Source of the DNA: Euborellia annulipes
Lineage: Eukaryota; Arthropoda; Insecta; Dermaptera; Anisolabididae
Direction: 5' to 3'
Assembly: GCA_023213315.1 (NCBI GenBank)
Contig: JAKCPI010006169.1
Span: 36,055-100,054 of the forward strand
Length of the DNA stretch: 64,000 bases
In this document: piece after piece, positions 44,120 through 54,449 of the stretch
How positions within the stretch are numbered: the stretch's first letter is position 1
Layout of the letters: the number at the start of each line of letters is the position of its first letter
Notes under the pieces: generated by a model
Seen by the model: the letters and a program-made list of their open reading frames with translations, nothing else
Database searches by the model: none
What the model was told of the DNA's origin: nothing
Translations under genes and position numbers: made by a program

Positions 44120-44735
44120 TATTTCGTTAAGCCATTTCAAGTCGACGTTTTGGTTAGATATACGACCATCTTCAGAGCTTATGTGTCATCAAAATTCCTC
44201 AGAAAGTTGAATGGTACAGTTGTGTTAAAGTTTATTTGTTATTGCCATGTAAATAAGGCCGAAAGGATTGCTGGTTATGACAGAATCGACCGAGCCCTGT
44301 CAAGAGTAGTCACAAACAGGTCAATCTCTGGGAATTGTCTAGTCAGGTCATTAACAACTCTCTGAAGACGAATATAAGTTCCGTATATACGATCTGAAAG
44401 ATGTTGTGCCCTATGCAAATAACGAGGAACGTAAGGAACGTAGCTCCGATAACAGGAATGTACAGTCAATTTGATTATTTACTAGCTAATATATATATAA
44501 ATATAAAATCTTGGCAAGTTCTTCTTGATTCCAAGGTTGATAGGTTGGAGATTGACAGCAACAGACAAACATTGTCGGAACTATGCCTGCCAAGGTTTGA
44601 TCCTTGATACGCATAGCTTTTGGTCTATAATACATGCAGGCAAGAAAATTTTTATTCAACTTTTTGAGTTTGGCACCCTTCAATCCTGAAAATGTCTTGC
44701 CAAAACATCGACTTGATAAACGAAATAAATCTAGC
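44120..44735. mobile_element. Hammerhead palindrome with coding-like loop
   Basis: The outer arms share a hammerhead remnant and TCAAGTC / GACTTGATAAACGAAATAA tails. The minus motif 44139-44182 has CTGAAGA, T, GGTCG, loop, AACC, AAAAC, GTC (core G lost); the plus copy 44684-44720 is more decayed. The roughly 500-bp loop holds the coding-like minus segment listed separately. Confidence 0.5.
44272..44640 (-). pseudogene. Coding-like fragment of unknown protein in the palindrome loop
   Basis: Two minus-strand frames follow each other: one from about 44640 reading ACMYYRPKAMRIKDQTLAG, VPTMFVCCCQSPTYQPW, NQEELAKI; another ending at 44272 reading SYVPYVPRYLHRAQHLSDRI, YGTYIRLQRVVNDLTRQF, then LDRARSILS and a stop. 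Composition is protein-like and unlike nearby repeats. A TA microsatellite and stops separate them without usable splice sites, so a broken retrocopy or element gene is likelier than a live gene. Family not recognised. Confidence 0.35.
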
Positions 44736-45105
44736 TGCAATTGGTCTTTTCTTCGTTCCTTGCTAACAATAATGACAATATTGCAGCAATATTACAGTGC
44801 AAACAGCAATATTCCTGCAAGTTACAAAGAGGCGGACAAGAGACAGCAATGTTGCTGCAATATTCCCTGTAAGGTTTAATACCCAGACAGCTTGTAATAT
44901 TGCGCTGCAATATTATCAATATTGTGCAAGACAGGGAATATTGCAGCAACATTGCTGTCTCTTGTCCGCCTCTTTGTAACTTGCAGGAATATTGCTGTTT
45001 GCAATGTAATATTGCTGCAATATTGTCATTATTGTTAGTAAGGAACGAAGAAATGACCAATTGCAGCTAGATTTATTTCGTTTATCAAGTCGATGTTTTG
45101 GCAAG
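44690..45105. repeat. Palindrome of GCAATATTGC-rich sequence
   Basis: CTTGCCAAAACATCGACTTG at the left is mirrored by CAAGTCGATGTTTTGGCAAG at the right, and the arms continue through AGAGGCGGACAAGAGACAGC. Many GCTGCAATATTGC-like motifs lie inside. It overlaps the right arm of 44120-44735 and the element starting at 44882, so it is a composite. Confidence 0.6.
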
Positions 45106-45530
45106 ACCTATAGGTATGATATTATTTACATTTAATAGCATTATTTAGAAAAAACAAAAAATGTAATTCAAACAAAATCATCGTGGTGGCACAACCCCAT
45201 TGCAAAGTGCTCTCTTCCGCTGCTTGGGAATTATCCATATTTTATAAATAACATCCGACTTGAGACATGTCGTCATTGCATTGTGCTCATCTTTACCTAT
45301 CACAAGCATAGATAACATTGCCGAAGAACATGGTTTCCCAATTATTTTAAAGGGCTTTATAATAAAGTAAATCCCCTGCAATATTATTGGAATATTCCCT
45401 TAAATAAACCCGCAATATTCCAGCAAATTACGAAAACGCGGACATAGGAACAGTACACCAATATTTCTGCACTATTCCTGTAATATTGCCTGCAATGTAA
45501 GATTGCTGCAATATTCCAGGGCTGTCTGGG
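44882..45530. mobile_element. TA-type element with CCCAGACAGC ends
   Basis: The ends CCCAGACAGC and GCTGTCTGGG are inverted and bounded by TA (44880-44881, 45531-45532). The interior is full of AATATTGCTGCAATATT-like subterminal motifs. No transposase. Superfamily not set. Confidence 0.6.
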
Positions 45531-45781
45531 TAGTGGAATCCTGATTATTCATATTTCCTGCTAATCCGCCGGCCGGTCCCCAGAGAGAATCCCGGTAACT
45601 GGTATAAAAACAATGCATTTTAGACCCCTCGGTAATTCAGATTATTTTTATGCCTGAGGTCACTCAAAACATCTTCTAAAAGTTCGTAGTGTTTGACAAA
45701 GAGGGAAGAGAGAGACAAATTTTTCTCATTCATTCGTAATCTTTTCACTGAAAGGAAATGACGTTTTTTTTTTAATCTTGT

Positions 45782-45987
45782 ACAGTGAGCGCCACAATTA
45801 AGTCCCCACCTGATAGCGATAGCCTTAAGTATAGGGTGTATAGTGAAATAATTTTAATGACCGAAAAGGTAAAACGTAAAATCTGGTACAGATAATTTTA
45901 TTTTACCTTTTCAAATCTAAAATAATTTCACCATATACTTAAGGCTATAGCTATCAGGTGGGGACTTAATTGTGGCGCTCACTGTAC
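45782..45987. mobile_element. TA-type MITE with long terminal repeats
   Basis: TACAGTGAGCGCCACAATTA is mirrored by TAATTGTGGCGCTCACTGTA, and pairing continues through GTCCCCACCTGATAGC and CTTAAGTATA, with a central AAAGGTAAAACG/TTTTACCTTTT stem. Typical Tc1/mariner-type MITE. Confidence 0.8.
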
Positions 45988-46859
45988 TCTCTATTCCCTT
46001 TAAATCTGTACAAACTGTCGGTCTTGTGGCCATACGAATTATCGGGATTCTACTGTATTTCGGCCGGCCTTAGTCGCTTGATGAAGGATCTTCGCGAAGA
46101 AGAGCATTCAAGTATTCATTCACGACTATTATAAAATAGCGATCTTGTGATATTGTTGTTAATAAATTTGAATAGTTTATTGGCCTTATAAAGCATTAAT
46201 CGTAAGGTATCCTAATTACTCTCGGTAGCGCAATATGCTTTCGGTGGTATTGATATATTCTCTGTGTATATGTGCATTGCAAATCCATTAAGGCTGGCTC
46301 TTTTAAGAGCAAGCAGCCTGTAATGTTGAGCAAAAGTTGAACCAATCAGACATCATTTTGTGAGAGCTTTGATGGATCATTGTCAACCAGTGAGATGCGA
46401 AAAGAATAGCCAAATCAATCAATCAAGCAATTGATTCAAGTTCATCGATTCTCACACTCACACCACTCATTTTTTTTCTTTTCTTTTTTTTATAAGCTTT
46501 TATCGAATCATTCACATGTCACTAGGTTCAAATGACCGAGAAAAAAAGCTCATTCACTCAAAAAGAAATGTATATAATTGTTAAGATTGGATCAAAATAT
46601 AATTGGATGGTATTTTTGGTATATAATATAAAAAAAATTGCGTTTTTTTTTATCATTCCCAATTGTTCACTCCTTTATTGATCCTTTGATTTATCTCCTA
46701 AGTTTGCGTTTGATTTTGTTTGCTGGAATGTAATGTAAGCAACACAAATAACCAACTCATTCCTAGAGCAGTGGGCATCATAGGCAAGCTAAAATTCCTT
46801 TGAAGTACATGTCAAAACTTCTTTGGGCGAAAGAGGTGTCGTCGAAGTGCTCTCCCGAG
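45988..46859. other. No supported gene
   Basis: Mostly unique AT-rich DNA. CTTGATGAAGGATCTTCGC near 46079 faintly resembles a decayed hammerhead but lacks GAAAC. No frame of interest. Confidence 0.35.
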
Positions 46860-47145
46860 CAGGGTTGTCGGAATTGGATTCGTGTTCTGCGCAGAGTTGG
46901 GTTTTATACACGAATTCGTAGTTTTATACAAAAATCGGGGATAATGCTTTATAAAACGATAAAATTATGGCGGACGTATAAAACTCGGATGTGCATGCGA
47001 GAACCCGACGAGAAAATTCATTTATTTATTTACTTTTGTTTCAGGGAGTTGGTTTTTACAGTTTTTTACATCGGCCTAGTTTTATCCGTGGTAGTTTTAT
47101 ATATATATATATATAATTTCGGCGGGATAAAACTTGCCAACTCTG
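46860..47145. mobile_element. Possible hAT-like element
   Basis: The left end CAGGGTTGTCGGAATTGG and inverted right end CAGAGTTGGCAAGTTTTATC resemble the ends at 36981/37806. Internal AGTTTTATA repeats occur on both sides. The 8-bp flanks do not match well. The 122-codon plus frame across it (46800-47168) is a by-product. Confidence 0.4.
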
Positions 47146-47394
47146 GTTCTGCGAGACACAATAAATGAAATATAAATTTTTTTTGGACGAACTTTGCGCA
47201 CAAAGAATTTTTCACTTTGTTAGTAACTTGCACTACTAACTGCATATAAGAAATGGGTTTTATTGGTGTAGGTTTACATTAAAAAATATTTTTTTATTTC
47301 TTGAGTCGAATGGCTGTAGATATTTAGGCCTAGTTAGAAGAAAGGGGGACGAGAGTCTTCCCGGGAACAGCAGCCAGGCGAAATATAAAAGCTT

Positions 47395-47665
47395 TATATT
47401 TTGTTGCCGACGTTTCGAGTACTAGTCGCACTTATCTTCAGGACACATAATGTGTTCCGCCGTTTCTTTTGTCAGGCAAAATGTTCATTGTAATTCTTAA
47501 GAATTAATGAGAATATGTATAAACATGATATTAAAATTCAATACCGCCCGACCTGTACTGAACTCTGACAATTTTGCTTGCTCTAAAGATGAGTGCAAAT
47601 GGGACTCGAAACGTCGGCTACTAAGTATAAAGCTTTTTATTTTTTCTGGGTGTTGTTCCCGGAAA
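47395..47665. mobile_element. Palindromic unit with hammerhead-like motifs
   Basis: Minus motif 47403-47450: CTGAAGA, T, helix II degraded to about three pairs, GAAAC, GTC, GGCA. Plus motif 47580-47620: CTAAAGA (core G lost), T, GAGT/ACTC, GAAAC, GTC. Tails AAGTATAAAGCTTTTTATTT and GTTCCCGG are shared by the arms. Confidence 0.5.
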
Positions 47666-47720
47666 AACTCCCGTCCTTTCCTTCTAATATTTTTTTTTAT
47701 TTAATGAAAAAATTCTACAG

Positions 47721-47824
47721 GAAGCGAACACCGATCTCTTATGCACAAGGTCGACATTCTAGTCGGCAACATCAGCGAGCCATCTCTAGAAGAATTGTCC
47801 CAGAAATACCCTAAAAATAAATGA
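47721..47824 (+). CDS. Candidate terminal exon, unknown protein
   Basis: AAAAATTCTACAG precedes the segment. In the frame starting after two bases it reads SEHRSLMHKVDILVGNISE, then PSLEELSQKYPKNK, and stops TGA at 47822-47824. The balanced, amphipathic composition is coding-like, while the other frames are Arg/His-rich or stop earlier. No upstream exon is recognised. Confidence 0.35.
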
Positions 47825-48039
47825 AAACTAGCCTAGAGTCTAAATATAACCCCCCCCCCCCTGGCAGAACTTTGGCTATTTATTTACCCATATTACTAAT
47901 CTCATTTTTAAAAGGAATCAATTTAGAGCTTGAGATTGCATATGTATGTAGGTCTGATATGTGATAAGAACATTCATAGGACGTCATACTCCAGTAAAAT
48001 TATTGCGTTGATGCATCCTGATGATCCGGCGTTTATATC

Positions 48040-48840
48040 GGCGTGTTTTTCATCAGTGAAAAGTAGCGTTTTGTTTATTATTTTTGTATGAAAATAATCT
48101 TCTCTATTTTTTCAGAAAAATACGTGTTGAAAACCATAGTCATATTCGCTATATTATGCTCTACCACTTCGAGAAAGGATGCAGCACTGTCATTGCGCGA
48201 TCTCAACGAACTTTTTGGCAAAGGAACAATCAGCGAAAGTCAGTGTAGGGAGTGGTTTGCCCGTTTCAAATCAGGTGATACCAGTTTGAAGGATAAGCCA
48301 GGAAGAGGTCGGCCATCGGATTCCGAGACTCTTCTGGCAGCAGTAGAAGAGGGCAAGAGCCTGACAACACGAATGCTGGCTGAAGACTTCAATGTCAATC
48401 AATCCACGGTCGTTGGTCGCCTCAAAAAGCTTGGAAAAGTGTGGAAAATCATGGATGGGTCCCCCACGAGCTCCCCGACCCGAGTTACTGCAGCGAAACG
48501 AACAAACACTATTTTTGAAGAATCTTGTCACTGTGGATGGAGTCATGGCTTCTCTTCAATAACATCAGCGGCAGGTGTTTCCCCCAAAGGAATACCAAAA
48601 CATGTCCACTGTAAGAAGGCTATGTGGTATGTGTGGTGGGACAGACTGATTGTTCCTTTACCTAAAAGTTTGTTGAGATCGCACAATGACTGTGCTGCTT
48701 TCCATCCTTTCTCGATAGTGGTAGGGCATAATAAGGCGAATATGACTATGGTTTTCGACACGCATTTTTCTGAAACAACAGAGAAGATTTTCATACAAAA
48801 ATAATAAACAAAACGCTACTTTTCACTGATGAAAAACGTG
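48040..48840 (+). pseudogene. mariner deletion derivative with half-transposase foldback
   Basis: The frame from 48088 contains the mariner N-terminal helix-turn-helix region: REWFARFKSGDTSLKDKPGR, GRPSD, then TTRMLAEDFNVNQSTVVGRL and KKLGKVWK. After a frameshift and internal deletion, a catalytic-region scrap KAMWYVWWD follows. From about 48640 the sequence is the inverse of 48040-48245, including part of the HTH coding region. The element therefore has about 200-bp terminal inverted repeats that contain transposase sequence. It cannot make a functional enzyme. Confidence 0.85.
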
Positions 48841-49590
48841 GATAATTTTGCATCAACCGAATAGCATCCAACTTTCGGGATGAAAATAATTTTCCTGGAA
48901 TCCCTAGGTCTTCTTTAAGCTTAAAAAATTTCGTTTCAAAATTCCAACGGCAAGTTGTCCAAATAGAGTCTGACAGACGGAAAGACAGACAGACAGACGG
49001 ACATTAGCGAATTATATAAATAGATAAATGATTATAAAAATAGCATTCATGGATGAATGTAATTTTAAGATCCCGTTTCATTCTTTAAATTAAAAAAAAA
49101 AGTAATTTTTTTTTTTTTTAATTAAAAATACTTCCAGCATTAGCGTCAACAGGCGAATGTCTACACCAGCATATACAGGCAAGTTTATTCAATTTTTTCT
49201 TTAACTGCACCATTTATTTATTTTAGAGAGCATGGATATTTGGGCTTTAATGTTTATAGTTTATATGCATAGTAGGACATGCATAACGGCTGAGATTATT
49301 TTTTTTATTTTCTTTTTATTTAGTGAAAATTTTATTATCATAATTTATTGCAAACAATTAATAGTCAGAATTTTATATCTGAAGCCGTTCGGAATCTACA
49401 ATGGTTTATATCTTGAAATAAGAATTTTCCGCCGCGCGCTAAAATGAAATGATAGGAAAAAAATAAATGGTGAAATCTTTAGCAGAAGAATCATTCTTTC
49501 TAACCGTATATTCAACATAATTATATCTCTTAAGACAGAGGAGTTATTCAAGCCGCTCTTTCGTGCATGCCTCCCTACCCGGCCACTGTA
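48841..49590. other. No supported gene
   Basis: AGACAGACAGAC simple repeat near 48985 and AT-rich DNA; one 71-codon plus frame (49232-49447) is Ile/Phe-rich and unsupported. Confidence 0.4.
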
Positions 49591-49593
49591 CAG

Positions 49594-49801
49594 TGAGGGG
49601 CAATATAAGTCTCACCCATGCGTTTTCTACTTTTGATTATTTCATTGTTTTTAAAAAAATATTATATATTTTTTAATGGAAACTTTTAAGGATCAATCCT
49701 AGAAAATTTCCAATAAAGATTTTCATTTTCTTTTATAAAAACAATGAAATAATCACTAGTAGAAAACGCATGGCTGGGACTTAATATTGTCCCTCACTGT
49801 A
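49594..49801. mobile_element. TA-type MITE
   Basis: ACAGTGAGGGGCAATATAAG is mirrored by TAATATTGTCCCTCACTGT, with CATGCGTTTTCTAC / GTAGAAAACGCATG and AATAATTTCATTG-type arms inside, bounded by TA. A partial copy lies at 58919-59010. Confidence 0.78.
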
Positions 49802-50712
49802 CATGCATTGTAAAACGTTGTCACGTCAAAATAGTTGTTGAGAATGGGAATGTTTTGACTGATGTCAGTAGGAAATTTATTAAATCAAATTCAAGTTTTT
49901 ATTATAAAATTAAACAAGACTTATTTAACTAATGTTTATAGAATGCAAACGAATAAAAAAAAAAAAATATAAAACGATAAAATGAAAAATAAACACAACG
50001 AGAAAAAATATATACACACTTAAACTAAATAATGTCAATAAGTTCCGAAATAATTAATAAAATTCCTAAATGATAATTAAATAAACACACTTCTTAAAAT
50101 ATATATATACACAATTTCCAGATCCACTACTGTTAATGTTATTAGCGAGATAAAAGGGAATTACACAACACACGTGGGCAGCTCCGTGTCAGTGTGTCAG
50201 GGGTTGCTGTCATGGAGTTCCGTAGACAGACAGGCCATTCTCTTCGTGATCCCAGGCGCGTCATTTGACATCCTTCTCTCTTATCTCCCGCGTTCTTGTC
50301 CACCTTTTTTGCTAGTTATGATAGGCAGTGCAGTCTGATATGCTATATCAAATAGATAATCCAAAGAATTAGAAAATTCGAGTCGATTCCTCAGGATAGT
50401 TTTTTTTATTCTTGCTTTCTTCCAAAATATTAATCATTCTTCGACGAGAGTTGCACTAAAATTTAGTTTGGCAACGCGCATGTTATAATATAGACAAATA
50501 ATAATAGACAATCTCCCTTCGATGGAAACTTGCTCCCTGTTATTTGATATGAATAATGTCCAATCAAGTAAATTTACTTGCGTAAAAACTTTGTCATATC
50601 GAAAACAAATTAAAGCATAAGTAATTATTATCACTTAAATAAAGAAAGTCTCTACTTTTAACACAAATACAGTAAAATTTAAAGTCGCTTGATAGAAACT
50701 CTCTATCACTTA
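49802..50712. other. No supported gene
   Basis: AT-rich. A GC-richer patch at 50160-50300 has short open frames on both strands without clean splice sites. Confidence 0.35.
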
Positions 50713-51354
50713 GGGCGGCGACATACTATCCCGTTTAGCGGGATGCCGCTGAACGGGATGCATTTTTGCAGGATGGCGCCGAGCAGTCATATTATCCTGC
50801 GCTGCGGCATGAATGACAAATAATTGCCAGAATCTCTTGCTCTACTAATTTAGAATCATCTATTTTTTTACTTTTTATTTATTTATTAAGCCTGAAATAA
50901 ACTTAAAAGTTAATTATACAGTACGACTAGTGTAGCTTTCACCTCTTGAATCCTTTTCCTTTTCATCTATTTCTGGCCAATCGCTGAACATACATTCCCC
51001 GATGACTACCCAACATTTGTCACGCTCGTTCTTGTTGGAATACTCTTTGAGATTTCCCACAAAGTACCTCCATGTACACACTGAATAAACTTATCCGTAT
51101 CAAACATTTCTTTTCTTCGAAAATCGTCCTGCAAAACGGGACAGTCTGACCGCTTCCACTAGAGTAAATGTTCTCAGGCCCAAGTGCCGCTGTCCTGCTG
51201 TCCCGTTTTGCGGCAGCACCATCCTGCTGGTTCCCGCACTATGCCTTTCTGCAGGAAAGTATGACCGCGCTCACAACAGACAATGGATCTTCACCATCCC
51301 GCTAAACGGGAGCCGTTTAGCGGGACGACAAAACGGGATAGTATGTCGCCGGCC
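50713..51354. mobile_element. PIF/Harbinger-like non-autonomous element
   Basis: The ends GGGCGGCGACATACTATCCC and, inverted, GGCCGGCGACATACTATCCC are flanked by TTA (50710-50712, 51355-51357). Subterminal CGTTTAGCGGGA-type repeats occur on both sides. End style and TTA site match 10165-11197, so the two are probably related. Confidence 0.75.
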
Positions 51355-52279
51355 TTAAGAGGGTGGTCACTGAGAAATTGTGAAGACAAGCGCCACGTAT
51401 TTATAACCGTCAATATGTATAGCTCAACATTGGCAAACAATCTTTCTCGTATATATATAGCTCTTAATATAAAGATACACGCAGGGCCGCAGGCAGAGGG
51501 GGCTATATCCCCGGGCCCGGGCCCTTTGCCCCCCAGCTTTAAACATCCTAATAAAAATGGTTAAAATTTTATTTAAAAAAATAATTTCCTTGAAATTTTT
51601 TCCTGAGAGGGCCCGAGCCTTTTAAGCTCAAAGCTTTTTTTTTCTCTTTATTCTCGGCCTTCTGGCGTTTGCAAGCTCAAATCTTAAAATTATAATTTAA
51701 AAAAAAATCATTTTTTTGATCTAGGCTAGTCTTTGATAGAAGTTTGTCAAGTCTGGCTGTTCTAGCTGTGGAAACAGAATTCACGGGGAAAATCTATAAT
51801 TGCATAACCCAAGGCGAGGAGAGCAAATTTATAAAAACTTTTTAGATATTATTATTAAGTTGATTTGAATTCGAGATGCTGGTCCGGTGCGTTTTCAGGT
51901 TTTAATCTGACGTTGCTCTTTTTCTCGGACGTTCCTCAGGATGGTAGGCGAGTGGATTTTCAATAAATTCTAGAACATTTATTATTAAAGGTTTTTATTT
52001 TTACGTTTACGATGATGGCTAAATTTTGACATCGTTTGGACGTTTAAGCTTTCCTCAGAACCTTAAAAACCTTATTTACAAAGATGTATTATAATTAACA
52101 GATAATATTTTATTACAATATTGTTATTTTTTAATTTTACCTCTCACATTTATCTATGATTTATGCCTTCTTTTTCTTATAATCCTGCAGTTTTTTTTTT
52201 CTTTTTTAATACAAAGTATAGTTAGTTATACCGTATATGAAATCAACAATTTGAGAATATAAACACACATATATATATA

Positions 52280-52972
52280 CAGTGAAACCTGGTTAAGAGA
52301 GAGTTCAAGGGACCATGATTTTTTTTTTCGTTTATAGAGGTTTCTCACTAATGCGAGTTTCTAGCTTATAGAGAGAGGTACAGGAGATGTTTGTCTCACT
52401 TACAGAGGTCAATAATATTCAAAATATTTAGTCGTGAGCATGATAAAGAATAATTTATTAGAGTGTGATATACAAAGTAATTATTAGAGAGCATTTACAA
52501 AGAAAGCAAATAATATGCGAAATTCACTTAAAAAAATCTGTTAACTTTTTTTGTGTTTCCAAATTCACTTCGTATTTCACACCTTGATTTTTCTGATTCA
52601 AATGCATTTATAATTTTAAGTTTGTCACTTAACGACAACACGTTTTTCGTTTAGACATTATAAGTTGTTGTAAAAGCCGAACTGTTCGTTGCAAATGATA
52701 TTTATCAACTGTTGTAAGCATGACAAATACGTTAATACAAATAAATATTATTTCTTCGAACTACAAGACAACAAAAATACTCGCTTATAGAGGTATATGC
52801 AGAAGACGCTCTCATTTATAGAGGTCAGAGTGGAAAAAACGACTGTCACTTATGCAGGTTTTTGTTTCTCACTCATAGAGGTTTTTGAGAGCTCGAAGTA
52901 CGGGACCTGAGAATTATTCTCACTTATAGAGTTTTCTCGCCTACCCAGTTCTCTCTTACCCAGGTTTGACTG
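52280..52972. mobile_element. pogo/Tigger-like MITE
   Basis: CAGTGAAACCTGGTTAAGAG is mirrored by CTCTTACCCAGGTTTGACTG, bounded by TA. CAGT(G)AAACCTGG-type ends with internal TTATAGAGGT repeats are characteristic of pogo/Tigger non-autonomous elements. It splits the left arm of the surrounding palindrome. Confidence 0.75.
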
Positions 52973-53128
52973 TATATATATATATATACGTAATTTTTGT
53001 TAAAAAATTCTTGCAAATTTTTTCTAAAATGAAGAAATGTCATTCGTTTAAAATCTTTATATCTATATAAATAATTTATTTTTCTTTACCTTATTTTATA
53101 TTTAAATGTATATATATATATATAGATA

Positions 53129-53434
53129 CAGGGCCGTGCCGTAGGGGGGCGACCGGGGCCTTTGCCCAGGGCGCAAATTTTGAAGGGGCGCAAAAATTTA
53201 GCGTCTCTAAAAAAAAGGTAAAATATTTTTACGAGCCGAAAAAAATTTTGGTTCCAGGGGCGCCACACGGGAAAAAATTTCGGTCCCGGGGGCGGCAAAA
53301 ATTAGCGTCTCTAAAATAAAAGGTAAAATATTTTTTCGGACGGGAAACATTATTGTGACAATGTAAAAAATATATACAAAGGGCGCTAAAGGACTAACTT
53401 GCCCCGGGCGCTAAATAACCTAGGCACGGCCCTG
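53129..53434. mobile_element. hAT-type MITE with perfect 8-bp duplication
   Basis: The ends CAGGGCCGTGCCGTAG and CTAGGCACGGCCCTG are inverted; TATAGATA flanks both sides (53121-53128, 53435-53442). The interior repeats GGCGGCAAAAATTAGCG-type text like 42562-43067. It occupies the loop of the large palindrome. Confidence 0.88.
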
Positions 53435-53969
53435 TATAGATATAGATATAAAGATTTTAAACGAATGACGTTTCTTCATTTTAGAAAAAATTTGTAAGGA
53501 TTTTTTAACAAAAATTACATATATATATATATATATGTGTTTCTATTCTCCAATAGATGATTTCATATACGGTATAACTATACTTTGTATTAAAAAAGAA
53601 AAAACAATATTTGTAAGCGGCAGGATTATAAGAAAAAGAAGGCATAAATCATAGATAAATGTGAGAGGTAAAATTAAAAAATAACAATATTGTAATAATA
53701 TTTTATCTGTTAATTATAATACATTTTTGTAAATAAGGTTTTTAAGGTTCTGAGGAAGGCTTAAACGAGCCGAAACGATTTCATCATCTTAAACCTAAAA
53801 ATTAAAACCTCTAATAATAAATTTTCTAAAATTTATTGAAAATCCACTCGCATGCCAGCCTGAGGAACGTCCGAGAAAAAGAGCAACGTCAGATTAAAAC
53901 GTGAATTATTATTAAGCCTATTATTACTACTATTGTAGTTATGGTGGTTGAGTTGTATCAAGAAAAGGT

Positions 53970-54030
53970 TGCAGGAGCAGAGGCTGGCCATCTATCTCCT
54001 CTAGCCTCTATCGACACCGAAACGTCGGCC
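53970..54030 (+). ncRNA. Hammerhead 3' half, remnant
   Basis: GAGGCTGGCC before and CCGAAACGTCGGCCT after can form stem I, and GAAAC-GTC is intact. The CTGANGA core is not recognisable. Confidence 0.3.
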
Positions 54031-54358
54031 TAAAATTTTAACTCTCCCCCTGCAATCTTTCCTTGATCATATTATTACTGTTTATGAAATTTTAACAAAT
54101 TTTTAAATAACTTTTTTTATTTAAATAAATATTTTAAGCTATGTATAACTTTTTCAAAAATTTTGAAAAAAATTGTTTGCATGAAGGCCACAATTGCCTT
54201 TTACATACTAAAAAAAATTTTTTAGGGTGGGGAGAGGGGGCGTATTATTATTGAGCCCCGGGGCCCGTCAAGTCTGTCTGCGGCCCTGATTAGACATTAG
54301 TCTGAATAATCTAATTCAATTAACATCTTTAAATTATAGATTATACGACAACCAAATA

Positions 54359-54362
<4 letters not shown>

Positions 54363-54418
<56 letters not shown>
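54363..54418. repeat. TA microsatellite
   Basis: Uninterrupted TA dinucleotide run of about 55 bp. A similar one lies at 58329-58372. Confidence 0.9.
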
Positions 54419-54421
<3 letters not shown>

Positions 54422-54449
54422 TCATCTTGAATGTGTGTAAATTTCAATA

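Larger units (their letters stand above)
51890..53915. mobile_element. Large palindrome with hammerhead-like motifs
   Basis: Arms 51890-52270 and 53540-53915 mirror each other (for example TCACATTTATCTATGATTTA with its inverse, and AATCCACTCG near 51955 and 53840); inner arms 52985-53080 and 53440-53530 continue the stem. The plus motif at 53744-53780 reads CTGAGGA, A, GGCT, TAAACG, AGCC, GAAAC, then GAT; the minus remnant lies near 52030-52075. GTC is lost on both sides. Confidence 0.55.
51482..54288. mobile_element. Large composite element with CAGGGCCGCAG ends
   Basis: CAGGGCCGCAGGCAGA at the left and, inverted, CAGGGCCGCAGACAGA at the right define a 2.8-kb hAT-like unit with GGGCCC-rich subterminal repeats. 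An 8-bp duplication is not evident. It encloses a 2-kb hammerhead-related palindrome, which is itself interrupted by a pogo-like and a hAT-type element. Confidence 0.55.

Noticed and set aside
46078..46115. Hammerhead at CTTGATGAAGGATC
   Set aside because: Helix II is possible but GAAAC and GTC are absent.
46800..47168. 122-codon plus frame
   Set aside because: It crosses both ends of a hAT-like element and a TA microsatellite; no motif or splice site supports it.
51900..51960. Additional hammerhead at CTGAGGAACGTCCGAG (minus)
   Set aside because: CTGAGGA is present but no helix II followed by GAAA can be formed; the resemblance stops at the first motif.
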